NCBI GenBank assembly: GCA_963578475.1
Contig: CAUZCL010000009.1
Coordinates: forward strand, 70,016-134,015
Direction of reading: 5' to 3'
Length of the DNA stretch: 64,000 bases
From: SMYC01 sp963578475
GTDB taxonomy: Bacteria > Acidobacteriota > Vicinamibacteria > Marinacidobacterales > SMYC01
Shown: positions 17,922-26,741 of the stretch, in pieces
Position numbering within the stretch: position 1 is the stretch's first letter
How the letters are laid out: each line of letters starts with the position of its first letter
Program-made: the position numbers and the translations under genes
The notes under the pieces: generated by a model
What the model was told of the DNA's origin: nothing
The model's input: only the letters and a program-made list of their open reading frames with translations
The model's database searches: none

Positions 17922-18446
17922 TTACGGCTCGCCCGCGAGCGGTGGAAGCTCGAGTCCTCTCACAGCCTCGAGAGACAAAAAAAGGTGCTGGGGGTCATCG
18001 AGCAACGAGGTGAAACCGAACCGTACGTAGAACCGGCGCGCCGCCTCGTCGGTAGCGTCGACCTCGACAGCGCGCACCCCTATTTGTTTGGCGATGAATT
18101 CCGTGCGCCTAAGCGCATCGATGAGCAGAAGTCCACCGAGCCCCTGCCCATGAATCGTTCTGTCCACAGCCAGCCTTCCGATCAGCACGACGGGAACATC
18201 GATTTTGGGAAGGCCCTTCGCTTGCGCCGCGGGTAAAGTTTCGTACCGCACTCTGTGCGTGGATATCGCGTAGTAGCCCGACACCCGGCGCTGCCCTTGG
18301 CGTACAGCGACGTAGGCCCTAGAGAGGTCGCGCCGCTCGTACTGACTCAACCGCCTGCGCAGCCATTCGTTCAGCAAGTCGTTGCCGCAATCGAACTGGT
18401 CGCGTTCGTGGGATCGGCTGAATTTCTCTATGCTCCAGCCAGGCAT
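17922..18446 (-). CDS. GNAT acetyltransferase, TacT-type toxin
   Basis: 174-aa GNAT. The acetyl-CoA pyrophosphate loop is seen in RTIHGQGLGGLLLIDAL and the late Tyr in RFYVRFGFTSL. The N-terminus (FDCGNDLLNEWLRRRLSQYE) is typical of TacT/AtaT toxins, which acetylate the amino group of charged tRNAs and stop translation. The gene upstream on the same strand is a DUF1778 antitoxin, the standard partner, 9 nt away. Confidence 0.85.
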   Translation of the reverse strand: MPGWSIEKFSRSHERDQFDCGNDLLNEWLRRRLSQYERRDLSRAYVAVRQGQRRVSGYYAISTHRVRYETLPAAQAKGLPKIDVPVVLIGRLAVDRTIHGQGLGGLLLIDALRRTEFIAKQIGVRAVEVDATDEAARRFYVRFGFTSLLDDPQHLFLSLEAVRGLELPPLAGEP

Positions 18447-18455
18447 TATCGGCGG

Positions 18456-18734
18456 TTAGACCATCTCTTTCTTGTAGCGGTCTGCCGCCGCGCGAAGGGT
18501 TTCGTTCGCGGATGCGTCGGCGTCTTCGAGAAGCGAGATGAAGAGGTCTCTGTCGCGATCGCTCAATTCGGTCACATCATGTTCGCGAATCACTTCCCGA
18601 GCCGCGCGGACGAGAGTCGAAACGGCGAAATCGCTTACTGACTGGCCGAGCTGAGCCGCGGCTCTTTCGATCGTGGTCTTCAGCTCCATGGGCAATCGGA
18701 AATTGAGCCGTGCATCGCTTTTGACTGTTGACAT
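18456..18734 (-). CDS. DUF1778 (ribbon-helix-helix) antitoxin, TacA-like
   Basis: 92 aa from ATG 18734 (MSTVKSDARLNFRLPMELK); the longer frame upstream adds non-family residues. NFRLPMELKTTIERAAAQLG is the RHH DNA-binding region and the acidic C-terminal arm (LSDRDRDLFISLLED) should wrap the toxin. It would bind its own promoter with the toxin as conditional co-repressor (known of the family). First gene of the pair. Confidence 0.82.
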   Translation of the reverse strand: MSTVKSDARLNFRLPMELKTTIERAAAQLGQSVSDFAVSTLVRAAREVIREHDVTELSDRDRDLFISLLEDADASANETLRAAADRYKKEMV

Positions 18735-18984
18735 TACATCTTTCCCCTGTACGTCATATCGCCACACACCTTCACCCTAACACAACGTACAGCGTTTTGC
18801 CACACGTTTTGCTGGGCACAAAGGGATTCACTATTGTTGATGCAGTGACGTTTATATTGATGCGACAATGTAATATGTGGAGAAGGAGGCCACTTCTCGA
18901 GATACAACCTAGACAAAGACCGCCTCATGGATGGCAGCGGAGGACCTCGAGCGGTACGGCGAGCAAAAAGGCGATTCGTAAGCG

Positions 18985-19422
18985 ATGCAACTGCCGGATA
19001 TCAATGTTCTGATCTACGCTCATAGGAAAGACGCTCAAGAGCACGAAGTCTATGCCCGTTGGCTCGTGAGTTTAGTCGAGAGCCCGCAGCCGTTCGCGCT
19101 CTCCGAATATGTCCTGAGCGGCTGCGTAAGAATCGTAACGAATCCCAAGATTTTCGATCCGCCCACACCAATGACAAACGCAATCCAGTTTTGCGATCGG
19201 CTGCTCGATTGGCCTCACGCAGTACTCGTCGTGCCTCGAGATCGACATCGGGCACTCTTCGCCGAGTTGTGTAGGCGCGCCAAGATCAAGGGTGCTCTCG
19301 TGAGCGATGCTTACTTAGCGGCTTTGGCGATCGAGCACGGATGCGAATTACTGACGACGGACAGCGATTTCGCGCGCTTCGAAGGGTTGCGCTTAAGCCA
19401 TCCGCTGAGTCCCGACCCCTAG
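18985..19422 (+). CDS. PIN-domain ribonuclease (VapC-like toxin) without intact antitoxin
   Basis: 145 aa. Conserved acidic residues: LPDINVLIYA at the N-terminus, VSDAYLAALAIEHG in the middle, TTDSDFARF near the end, as in VapC endonucleases that cut RNA. A VapB-like gene is expected just upstream. A short frame ends MAAEDLERYGEQKGDS two codons before this start, like an antitoxin tail, but a TAG a few codons earlier interrupts it and no full antitoxin can be read. The pair appears decayed on the antitoxin side. Confidence 0.75.
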   Translation: MQLPDINVLIYAHRKDAQEHEVYARWLVSLVESPQPFALSEYVLSGCVRIVTNPKIFDPPTPMTNAIQFCDRLLDWPHAVLVVPRDRHRALFAELCRRAKIKGALVSDAYLAALAIEHGCELLTTDSDFARFEGLRLSHPLSPDP

Positions 19423-19429
19423 AACCTCG

Positions 19430-19850
19430 CCCGGCAGCCCGCTCCGCTACCGGCTGCCACACATCGGCCGGAAGCGGAACCACACCTGGACCGTAACCCG
19501 TCATCTCCTCTGAGAAATAAACTCAGGCCGGCCCTCTGTGCCAACATCGTCGCAAGCGTCAAGTCGAAAGCGTGGAGCGTATCCCCCTGGCCCTCCGTCA
19601 AGTTCGCCATCGAGCCTGAAGCGAAGGGATAGATGCTTCGCTCGCCGAGCCGCGCTTCCTCGACACACGGCACCAACTCCGTTCTGTCTCCGAGGCCGTC
19701 CACATCGATCTCATCAGGAGAATGGCCGGCATTGAGTAGAAAGCACCCGTCCTGGAGCTGGCCGAAGTGGCTCCGGCCGAGCACGGTCTTGGCTCCTGTC
19801 GCGGTGACGACAACGTCCGAGCGCAGCAGAAGCTCCTCGAGCGTCCCGGT
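19430..19850 (-). pseudogene. adenosylhomocysteinase-like protein, fragment
   Basis: Minus-strand frame GGFETGTLEELLLRSDVVVT, then TGAKTVLGRSHFGQLQDGCF and LLNAGHSPDEIDVDGL. This matches the NAD-binding and C-terminal half of S-adenosylhomocysteine hydrolase-like proteins (DGa...N.GH...EIDV). The end, GPGVVPLPADVWQPVAERAA, sits in another frame, so a frameshift lies near 19500. The N-terminal half is missing where it meets the dehydrogenase gene at ~19850-19898. It has no start codon and is not functional as it stands. Confidence 0.65.
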
Positions 19851-19897
19851 CTCGAACCCTCCACAGCATCCATTCGAGGCGGCGCGCGTCCATTTGA

Positions 19898-21496
19898 TTA
19901 GAGTCCAAAGACGAAGAGCACCTGGCCCGAAGCAACCGCGATGTGTTGTTTGCCCTCAATCTCGAAAGCGATGGGGTTCGAGCGCACGTCGTCGCCGGTT
20001 TGAAAATGCCACAAGGGCTCACCGCTCTCGGCGTCGAGCGCGAAGAAATGCCCCTCTTCCGTCCCCGCGAAGACGAGGTCGCCGGCTGTCGAGAGCACGC
20101 CGGCCCACGGCGGCGAGTGCTGGCGGAACTCCCACTTCACTTCGCCGGTCGAGATGTCGAGGGCACGGATGGCGCCGGCGGCATCATCGCCCTGAAGTGC
20201 ACGCTCGCCTCCACCGAGAAAGCTCGTACCGGGCTCGTACTCGGATTCGGCTTTGAAGTAGTAAGAGCTCATCTCACGCACGGCAACATAGAGCAACTTC
20301 GTTCGGGGACTGTAGGACGGGCTGAACCAATTCGTCGCGCCCTGGAGGCTCGGCCAGAGGAAGTTACCTTCCTCGGTCGGCTCGGTATCCGGCAGCACGA
20401 CAGGCCTTCCGGTCTCGTCGATCTCTTTGGCCCAGGTCTGTTTCGAGTAGGGGTTCGCGAGCAAGAACTCGCCGCTCGTGCGATCGATCAAGTAGAAAAA
20501 CGCATTGCGGTTCGCCATCGTGACCATTTTCCGCGTCTCGCCACCGAGGTTGGCGTCGACAAGAATCGGAATCTGATTGGCGTCCCAATCGTGCACGTCG
20601 TGAGGCGTGAACTGAAAGTACCACTCGAGCGTGCCTGTATCGAGGTCGACGGCGATGAGCGAGCAGCTGTACAGGTTGTCTCCTGGGCGTGAGTCTCCGT
20701 TCCAATCCGGCGCGGGGTTCCCTGTTCCCCAATAAAGAAGGTTGGTGTCCGGGTCGTAAGAGCCCGTGAGCCAAGTCGTCGCACCACCCGTTTTCCAGCT
20801 GTCGCCGCCCCACGTCTCGTTTCCGGGCTCGCCCTCGCCAGGCACCGTCCACAGACGCCAAAGCCTCTCGCCGGTCGCGGCATCATAGGCGTCGAGAAAG
20901 CCGCGCACTCCCGCTTCGCCGCCGCTGATGCCAACGATGATTTTGTCCTTTACGGCAAGCGGCGCCGCGGTAATCGAGTAGCCAAGCGCGTTGTCCGCGA
21001 TCTCTTTCTCCCAGCGCACCGCACCAGAACCCGCATCGAGCGCCACGACGTAGCTGTCGAGCGTCCCGTAATAGAGCGTCTCTCCGAGGATGGCGACGCC
21101 GCGATTCGTCCGTGGAAAGCCGAGCGTCAGGAGCTTCTCAGGCATCGGCCGCGACCAGCTCCAGAGCGTCCTCCCCGTTCGGACGTCGAGGGCAATCACC
21201 GTACCGGGCGGCCGAGTAATGTACATGATGCCATCGACGACGATCGGAGACGTCTCCAGCGAGCCGCCGCCTCCCGTCTGAAAGACCCAAACGGGACGGA
21301 GGGATGCGACGTTGTCCCGCGTGATCGCATCCAGAGGCGAGTAGCGGTGCGAGCTGTAATTGCCCGAATAAGTCAGCCAGTTTCCGGGCTCCTTGTCTGC
21401 ATTCAGGATCCGCTCATAGGTAACTTGCCCAAAAGCAAGCCCGGGAGCAAGCGATGCCCAGAGGCCCCATGCGATAACGAGAACAAGATGTCTCAC
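19898..21496 (-). CDS. PQQ-dependent alcohol dehydrogenase, DWD (lanthanide-type) signature
   Basis: 532-aa periplasmic quinoprotein with signal peptide (LASLAPGLAFG). Eight-blade propeller motifs are present (ALDVRTGRTLW, ALDAGSGAVRWE, AVDLDTGTLEW). The active-site segment is TPHDVHDWDANQIP: the catalytic Asp is followed two residues later by a second Asp, the extra carboxylate that marks lanthanide-dependent enzymes such as XoxF and PedH. It oxidises an alcohol and passes electrons to a cytochrome c. GTG start at 21496, overlapping the stop of the upstream cytochrome c gene (GTGA), so the two are coupled. Confidence 0.88.
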   Translation of the reverse strand: MRHLVLVIAWGLWASLAPGLAFGQVTYERILNADKEPGNWLTYSGNYSSHRYSPLDAITRDNVASLRPVWVFQTGGGGSLETSPIVVDGIMYITRPPGTVIALDVRTGRTLWSWSRPMPEKLLTLGFPRTNRGVAILGETLYYGTLDSYVVALDAGSGAVRWEKEIADNALGYSITAAPLAVKDKIIVGISGGEAGVRGFLDAYDAATGERLWRLWTVPGEGEPGNETWGGDSWKTGGATTWLTGSYDPDTNLLYWGTGNPAPDWNGDSRPGDNLYSCSLIAVDLDTGTLEWYFQFTPHDVHDWDANQIPILVDANLGGETRKMVTMANRNAFFYLIDRTSGEFLLANPYSKQTWAKEIDETGRPVVLPDTEPTEEGNFLWPSLQGATNWFSPSYSPRTKLLYVAVREMSSYYFKAESEYEPGTSFLGGGERALQGDDAAGAIRALDISTGEVKWEFRQHSPPWAGVLSTAGDLVFAGTEEGHFFALDAESGEPLWHFQTGDDVRSNPIAFEIEGKQHIAVASGQVLFVFGL

Positions 21497-22233
21497 GGCT
21501 CACCTCTCATGCTGCTGAGATAGGAAACGAGGTCGTCGAGCTCTTCGGGCGTGAGCTCGCCCTCGTAGCTCGGCATCAAACTTTCGCCAATCTTCTTTTC
21601 GAAAGAGGCGAGCTCCAATTTGTCGAGCGAGTGATAACGCCCGGACTCGTCCCTCAGTTGAACCGTGAACGAATCCTCGTTGACGCGATGGCCTTTCAGC
21701 TCCTCGCCATTTTTGGTTCGCGCAGTAACAACGACATAGTTCAAAGCTACATTGGCGCCGGGCGCCACGAGAGCCTCGCGCAAATGAGCGAGCCCGCGCA
21801 CGATACCGATATTCGACAAATCCGGCCCGATGACACCACCTTCGCCGGCAACGATGTGACAGACGGCGCACGCACCCTTACCTTCGTAGAGGCGCCGACC
21901 TTTGTCAGCGTCTCCGGGAAGCGGTTCTTCCTCGGCGCGACCCAACGAGCGCACATATTCCGCGACCGCTTTCACGTCGTTCGTGCCCAACATCCAGTTC
22001 CCCGGCATATCGGAATTCGGAATGCCGTTCACGATGACCGAGCTCAGCGCTTCATCATCCTCCGCGTGCTGGAGAACGAGGCGCGTCAAGCTCGGACCCT
22101 CCCCTCCCGTTCCGCCAAATCCGTGACAACGCGCGCAGTGGCTGTCGAAAAGCTGATTGCCGGACGTCTGAGCCCACGCGGAGGCAGAGAGCATCAGAGA
22201 AAACGCTAGTAGAACGGGATTTCGTATTCGCAT
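21493..22233 (-). CDS. di-haem cytochrome c, probable electron acceptor of the PQQ dehydrogenase
   Basis: 246 aa from ATG 22233 (MRIRNPVLLAFSLMLSASAW, a signal peptide); upstream in-frame ATG codons would precede the signal peptide and are not used. Two haem c sites: HCARCH near residue 35 and CAVCH near residue 115. The C-terminal ~70 residues (ARTKNGEELKGHRVNEDSF) resemble the haem-binding domain with a beta-barrel extension common in Planctomycetes and Acidobacteria. First gene of a coupled pair with the quinoprotein dehydrogenase; exported. Confidence 0.88.
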   Translation of the reverse strand: MRIRNPVLLAFSLMLSASAWAQTSGNQLFDSHCARCHGFGGTGGEGPSLTRLVLQHAEDDEALSSVIVNGIPNSDMPGNWMLGTNDVKAVAEYVRSLGRAEEEPLPGDADKGRRLYEGKGACAVCHIVAGEGGVIGPDLSNIGIVRGLAHLREALVAPGANVALNYVVVTARTKNGEELKGHRVNEDSFTVQLRDESGRYHSLDKLELASFEKKIGESLMPSYEGELTPEELDDLVSYLSSMRGEP

Positions 22234-22310
22234 GAGAAGCCCCCAAAAGGCTGGCATTTCAGCACGCGCAAGCCTAACATTCAGCTCGTAGAAGCAGCAA
22301 ATTGGGAGGT

Positions 22311-23360
22311 ATGAGCTTGCGTCCACTGTACATCGTCCTCGGCATAACCCTCACCCTCGCTTGCGTCCAGCCCGAGCCAGCGCCGGAGCCGTCCGCGGCC
22401 CCGGGCGAGCTCGTCTTCGTCACGAACGAAGACTCCGGCGATCTCACCGTCATCGCGACGAGCACGCACGAGGTCATTGCGACCATCCCCGTCGGTAAGC
22501 GACCGAGGGGCGTGCGCCTCAGCAAGGATAACCGGACCGCCTACGTAGCGCTGAGCGGCTCACCCAAATGTCCGCCCTGGATGTCGGACGAAGATTGCGA
22601 GGCACAAGTCACGGACAAGACCCTCGATGGCGTCGCGGTGGTCGACGTCGCGGCACGACGCGTCACGAAAGTGCTCCCCGGCGGCTCCGACCCGGAACAG
22701 TTCGACCTCAGTCTCGACGGCAAACAGATTTGCGTCGCCAACGAGGACGCCGGCATCGCGACCATCGTCGACCTCGAATCGGGAGAGATCCTTCACGAAA
22801 TCGACGTCGGAGAGGAGCCCGAAGGGGTACGCACGAGCCCCGACGGAAAGTACTACTACGTGACCGGAGAGACCGATCACAACATCACGGTCATCGACGC
22901 CGCGACCGGCGAGGCCGTGACCCAAATCACGGTGGGCCACCGCCCGCGCGACGCTAACTTCTCTTCGGACAGCACCCGCGCCTACGTCTCTTCGGAAATC
23001 GACGGAACAATTTCGGTCATCGATGTCACGACCCACGAAGTGATCGACACGATTGCCCTTCCCGAAGGCTCACGGACGATGGGGGTCGTCGTCTCGCCAG
23101 ACGATCGCTGGCTCTATGTCAGCAACGGGCGCAGCAAGACGGTCTCGGTCATCGACGTCGCGACGGGTGAAGTCACGGGCTCGGTCGAGGTCGGCACGAG
23201 ACCTTGGGGCATAGGACTAAGCGCGGACGGAAAGCGGCTCTATACGGCCAATGGTCCTTCGAACGACGTCACGGTCGTCGACACGGAGACGTTCGAAGTG
23301 ATCCAGACGATTGCCGTCGGCGAGACACCCTGGGGCATAGCGATCGGGCCCGCGCCGTGA
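22311..23360 (+). CDS. YVTN-family beta-propeller protein, probable lipoprotein
   Basis: About 349 aa, seven ~40-residue blades with the YVTN pattern: ELVFVTNEDSGDLTVIAT, KYYYVTGETDHNITVIDA, RLYTANGPSNDVTVVDT. The N-terminus ends LTLAC, a likely lipid attachment Cys. GGGAGGT lies just 1 nt before ATG 22311, so the TTG two codons later (22317), at better spacing, may be the real start. Divergent from the cytochrome c/PQQ dehydrogenase pair; similar propellers accompany PQQ-dependent catabolism elsewhere. Confidence 0.85.
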   Translation: MSLRPLYIVLGITLTLACVQPEPAPEPSAAPGELVFVTNEDSGDLTVIATSTHEVIATIPVGKRPRGVRLSKDNRTAYVALSGSPKCPPWMSDEDCEAQVTDKTLDGVAVVDVAARRVTKVLPGGSDPEQFDLSLDGKQICVANEDAGIATIVDLESGEILHEIDVGEEPEGVRTSPDGKYYYVTGETDHNITVIDAATGEAVTQITVGHRPRDANFSSDSTRAYVSSEIDGTISVIDVTTHEVIDTIALPEGSRTMGVVVSPDDRWLYVSNGRSKTVSVIDVATGEVTGSVEVGTRPWGIGLSADGKRLYTANGPSNDVTVVDTETFEVIQTIAVGETPWGIAIGPAP

Positions 23361-23401
23361 GCACACTCGTTTACTCCATCGGCCATAGCAGCCGGCCCGC
23401 G
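23357..23401 (+). pseudogene. DUF488-like N-terminal stub
   Basis: GTG start overlapping the propeller stop gives (M)STLVYSIGHSSRPA, the first strand and signature of DUF488 proteins (YTIGHS.R). After 15 codons the sequence becomes antisense to a kinase propeller. Only this stub remains. Confidence 0.4.
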
Positions 23402-23510
23402 GGTCAACGTCTCGCGAGCGAGGTCTCAAATCCAGATGTCCTGTTCCTGGTCGCGTATGTCAACGGCGATCCGCGTTCCGTCGGGAGAGATACGCGGGTA
23501 GATGTAACAT
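23399..23510 (-). pseudogene. PD40 propeller fragment of a kinase gene
   Basis: Minus-strand reading PRISPDGTRIAVDIRDQEQD, IWI, stop, DLARETLTR: one TolB/PD40 blade of the type found at the C-terminus of the kinases in this window. A TGA stands where Trp (WDLAR) is expected. ~110 bp relic between a DUF488 stub and the gene at 23612. Confidence 0.55.
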
Positions 23511-23611
23511 CGGTGAGACACTTTGCCCCTTGAAAAGAGGTTGACGGCCCGCGCTCGACGGCGGGAAGATGGCGAGGACTTACACTATTACTGCAGAGGT
23601 AAGGAAAACTC

Positions 23612-23899
23612 ATGAAACTTGTCACCATAATTCTCCTTATTCCCTTCCTCGTTCACGCCGACAGCGTTTCAGAAACAGTGAAACCGTTTGAAATAATTGA
23701 TGCTAGAGAAGACTATTGCGTTTTCACCCCGGCAGCAAAAACTGAGGGTCTACTGGTTGATTATTTGAATGGAGAGGGGTGCTCAATCGAAGACGAAATC
23801 GAGGGATGCCTGGCTGATCCAACGAAGGTAAAGTCACTGATTCATAGGGATTTGAAAATCAAAAGTCATCCATTAGATAGATTGCTTTCAAGCCCATAG
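23612..23899 (+). CDS. small secreted protein, AT-rich, unknown
   Basis: 95 aa with a clean signal peptide (MKLVTIILLIPFLVHADS) and three Cys in the mature part (EDYCVF, EGCSIED, EGCLAD). A GAGGTAAGGA ribosome site precedes the ATG. Codon use is much richer in A/T (AAA, ATT, GAT, TTG) than all neighbours, pointing to recent acquisition. No family recognised. Confidence 0.55.
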   Translation: MKLVTIILLIPFLVHADSVSETVKPFEIIDAREDYCVFTPAAKTEGLLVDYLNGEGCSIEDEIEGCLADPTKVKSLIHRDLKIKSHPLDRLLSSP

Positions 23900-24009
23900 A
23901 AGTTAAGCCTTTCAGCTCTCTGAGCCGTCGAAGGGCCCCTTGAGTCTTCGCTCGGAGTAGAATACCGTTCCCGTCGTCCGTGAGACGTCGAACCCAAGTG
24001 GAGGAATTC

Positions 24010-26508
24010 ATGCATCTACCAGAGCCCTCGTTCCGGCGACTCGCGGCGACCTTGGCGGCCTTCCTGCCGCTTGGCACGGCTTTTAGCCAAACGCCGCCTC
24101 CGATCATCCAGCCGGGCGCTCCGGGCGGGGAGAGTCGACGGATATCCGCTGAAGAAGCCTCCGATCTAGCCGGCATCCAGTTCGCCGAAGCCGACGTCAA
24201 GTTCATGCAAGGCATGATTTCCCACCACGCCCAGGCGATCGAGATGACCGACCTCCTCGCCACCCGGAGCGCGTGGGACGTCATGCACCGGCTAGCCCAA
24301 CGCATCGAGCTCTCCCAGGAAGACGAAATCAAAATGATGCAGGAGTGGCTGCGCGCGCGCTCGCGGGAGGTCACGGAGATTGACGCGCATCACGCCCACG
24401 GCGCGGAGCTGATGCCGGGGATGCTGACGGAGGACGAGATGAACCGTCTCGATCAAGCGCAAGGGGTCGCTTTCGATCGGCTCTTCCTGGAGCTCATGAT
24501 CAAACACCATCGCGGCGCTGTGACTATGGTGGAGAATCTCCTGGGCCAGCGCGGTACGGCTCAAGATTCGCAGCTCTTCGCGTTCACATCCGATATCACC
24601 GCCGATCAGACCATGGAGATCGATCGGATGGACGACATGCTCGCCGGGCTTTCTCCCGATCCCAGGGTCCATCTCAAGGCCGGCTTTCGCGACGCCGGCG
24701 AGGCTCTTTTGAATTTGGAACTTGTGGCCACGCTTCCGAAGCCCGACGGCTTCTACGACCCCCACGCACCGGAAGGCATCCCAATGCCGGCCGAGCGGAA
24801 TCCGGATGAGGCCGCCAAAGAAGAAGCGGAAGAGGAAGAGAAGGGTGAAGAATCTGACGAGGAAAGCGAGGAGGCAGAAGAAGATGAAGGGAAAGTGGAC
24901 GACGAGGAAGCCGAACCGCCGCGGCCCGGGATTCTGAACTTCGCGAACACCGACCTCGCGTTCGCCGACAACATCGTATTCGAAGGCAACTACCACGGGT
25001 TCAATACATACAACGTCGAGGATCCACTGTCTCCGCAGCTTCTCGCTTCTGTCGTGTGTCCTGGCGGACAAGGGGATGTATCGGTAATCAGGAATCTTTT
25101 GATCATGTCGGTCCAGGATACGCGGGCACGGCTTGATTGCGGTCTGGGAGGTGTCGCGGAGCCCGCGAGCGATGCGCGTTTCCGCGGTGTCCGCATCTTC
25201 GATATCAGTGATTTGCGCATCCCGAAGCAAGTCGCCGCCGTGCAAACGTGCCGCGGCTCGCACACCCACACGATCGTGACGGATCCGGACGATGAGGGGA
25301 ATATCTACATCTTCAATTCCGGGACGAGCTCGGTGCGCCCTTCTGAGGAGCTCGAAGGATGCTCGGATGCGCGCCCCGGCGATGACCCAAACACGGCTCT
25401 CTTCAGTATCGACGTTATTCGCGTCCCGCTCGCGCGCCCCGAGGAGGCGCGCATCGTGAGCTCTCCACGCATCTTTTCCCATCCTGAATCGGGCGCGATA
25501 GCGGGTCTGTGGGGCGGCGGCGATCATGGGCCGGGCACACAGAAGAGCCGGGAAACCAAACAGTGCCATGACATCACGGTTTACCCGGAGATCGGCTTAG
25601 CGGCCGGAGCATGCGCTGGAAACGGCATTCTTCTCGACATCTCCGATCCGGTGAACCCCGTTCGGCTCGACCAAGTCGTCGACCCGGGTTTCGCGTATTG
25701 GCACTCGGCGACCTTCAATAATGACGGCACCAAAGTGATCTTCACGGACGAATGGGGCGGCGGCGGCCGTCCCCGTTGTCGCGCGTCCGACCCCAAAGAG
25801 TGGGGCGCGGACGCGATCTTCGACATCGTCGATGGCAAGTTGGAGTTCCGGAGCTACTTCAAGATGCCGGCCCCGCAGACCGAGGTGGAGAACTGTGTCG
25901 CCCACAACGGTTCACTCGTGCCCGTACCCGGTCGAGACATCATGGTTCAGTCCTGGTATCAAGGGGGGATCTCTGTATTCGATTTCACGGACTCGTCGAA
26001 CCCGGTCGAGATAGCGTTCTTCGACCGCGGGCCGATCAATGCCGATAAGCTCGTCATGGGGGGCTTTTGGTCCGCCTATTGGTTCAACGGCTACATCTAC
26101 GGCACCGAGATCGCCCGCGGCCTCGACGTGCTGAAGCTCTTGCCGAGCGACTATCTGTCGCAGAACGAGATCGAAGCCGCGACGCAAGTGTCTGCGAGCG
26201 TTTTCAACGCGCAGCAGCAGCGCCGTATCAATTGGCCAAGGAGCCCCGCCGTCGCCCGCGCCTATCTCGACCAGCTCGGCAGGAGCGATGCCATCGCGGC
26301 GGAGCGAGTCGACGCTTTGGTCGCCGCGCTCGAACGTGCCGATCGGATTTTTGAAGATGACACGCAAGACGGTGGTCCGACTTCGAGCGAGCTCGACGCT
26401 TTGGCGACCGAGCTCGAAAACGATAGCGCGGCCGCGAGCGGGCGCAGCCAGGCGCGACTCCGTTCACTCGCGGAAACCGTGAAGGGCATGGCCGAGAGCT
26501 TACGCTGA
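24010..26508 (+). CDS. exported DUF305-LVIVD fusion protein
   Basis: 832 aa from ATG 24010, 6 nt behind GGAGGAATTC. Signal peptide ends AFLPLGTAFSQ. Residues ~50-215 carry two DUF305 ferritin-like helical repeats with paired histidines (KFMQGMISHHAQAIEMTDLL; FLELMIKHHRGAVTMVENLL), proposed metal sites. Residues ~255-310 are a very acidic linker (EEEEKGEESDEESEEAEED). Residues ~320-720 are a beta-propeller of LVIVD type (GVRIFDISDL, NGILLDISDPVNP, SVFDFTDSSNP) with HDITV and HNGSL histidines. Single gene with an empty 3' flank. Copper or other metal handling at the cell surface is plausible but not shown. Confidence 0.82.
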   Translation: MHLPEPSFRRLAATLAAFLPLGTAFSQTPPPIIQPGAPGGESRRISAEEASDLAGIQFAEADVKFMQGMISHHAQAIEMTDLLATRSAWDVMHRLAQRIELSQEDEIKMMQEWLRARSREVTEIDAHHAHGAELMPGMLTEDEMNRLDQAQGVAFDRLFLELMIKHHRGAVTMVENLLGQRGTAQDSQLFAFTSDITADQTMEIDRMDDMLAGLSPDPRVHLKAGFRDAGEALLNLELVATLPKPDGFYDPHAPEGIPMPAERNPDEAAKEEAEEEEKGEESDEESEEAEEDEGKVDDEEAEPPRPGILNFANTDLAFADNIVFEGNYHGFNTYNVEDPLSPQLLASVVCPGGQGDVSVIRNLLIMSVQDTRARLDCGLGGVAEPASDARFRGVRIFDISDLRIPKQVAAVQTCRGSHTHTIVTDPDDEGNIYIFNSGTSSVRPSEELEGCSDARPGDDPNTALFSIDVIRVPLARPEEARIVSSPRIFSHPESGAIAGLWGGGDHGPGTQKSRETKQCHDITVYPEIGLAAGACAGNGILLDISDPVNPVRLDQVVDPGFAYWHSATFNNDGTKVIFTDEWGGGGRPRCRASDPKEWGADAIFDIVDGKLEFRSYFKMPAPQTEVENCVAHNGSLVPVPGRDIMVQSWYQGGISVFDFTDSSNPVEIAFFDRGPINADKLVMGGFWSAYWFNGYIYGTEIARGLDVLKLLPSDYLSQNEIEAATQVSASVFNAQQQRRINWPRSPAVARAYLDQLGRSDAIAAERVDALVAALERADRIFEDDTQDGGPTSSELDALATELENDSAAASGRSQARLRSLAETVKGMAESLR

Positions 26509-26606
26509 GCGCCTATCGACGGGCGCCGCTGAGAGCAAACAACACGGGTGAAATAGCGGTTTTCCCCCACCGATTTGCTCTCAGTAGCCCCACCAGTTCC
26601 CGCGCA

Positions 26607-26635
26607 GTTCCCGCACAGTGACGCGGTTGTAACTT
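26607..26635 (+). promoter_or_regulatory. kinase-type promoter, variant copy
   Basis: GTTCCC, 17-nt spacer, TAACTT, placed 26 nt before the kinase start at 26662. It follows the same layout as the stronger copies at 44754, 46590, 47548 and 49415, with weaker hexamers. Confidence 0.4.
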
Positions 26636-26661
26636 CCCCGTCGAAGCGATAGTTTCTCTCC

Positions 26662-26733
26662 ATGGCCCTCACCTCCGGAACCCGCCTCGGCCCCTACGAG
26701 GTTGTCTCGCCAATCGGCAAGGGCGGCATGTGC
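26662..26733 (+). pseudogene. Ser/Thr kinase N-terminal stub
   Basis: ATG opens MALTSGTRLGPYEVVSPIGK then GGM, the start and glycine-rich loop of an acidobacterial kinase (GKGGMGEVYRA). The frame leaves the family after 23 codons; the rest of the kinase is gone and a hairpin sequence follows. Confidence 0.7.
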
Positions 26734-26741
26734 TTAGTATT

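Noticed and set aside
19898..23360. Complete methanol dehydrogenase (xox) operon
   Set aside because: No XoxG/XoxJ-type genes; the cytochrome is of a different, two-haem type, and substrate assignment to methanol is unsupported.
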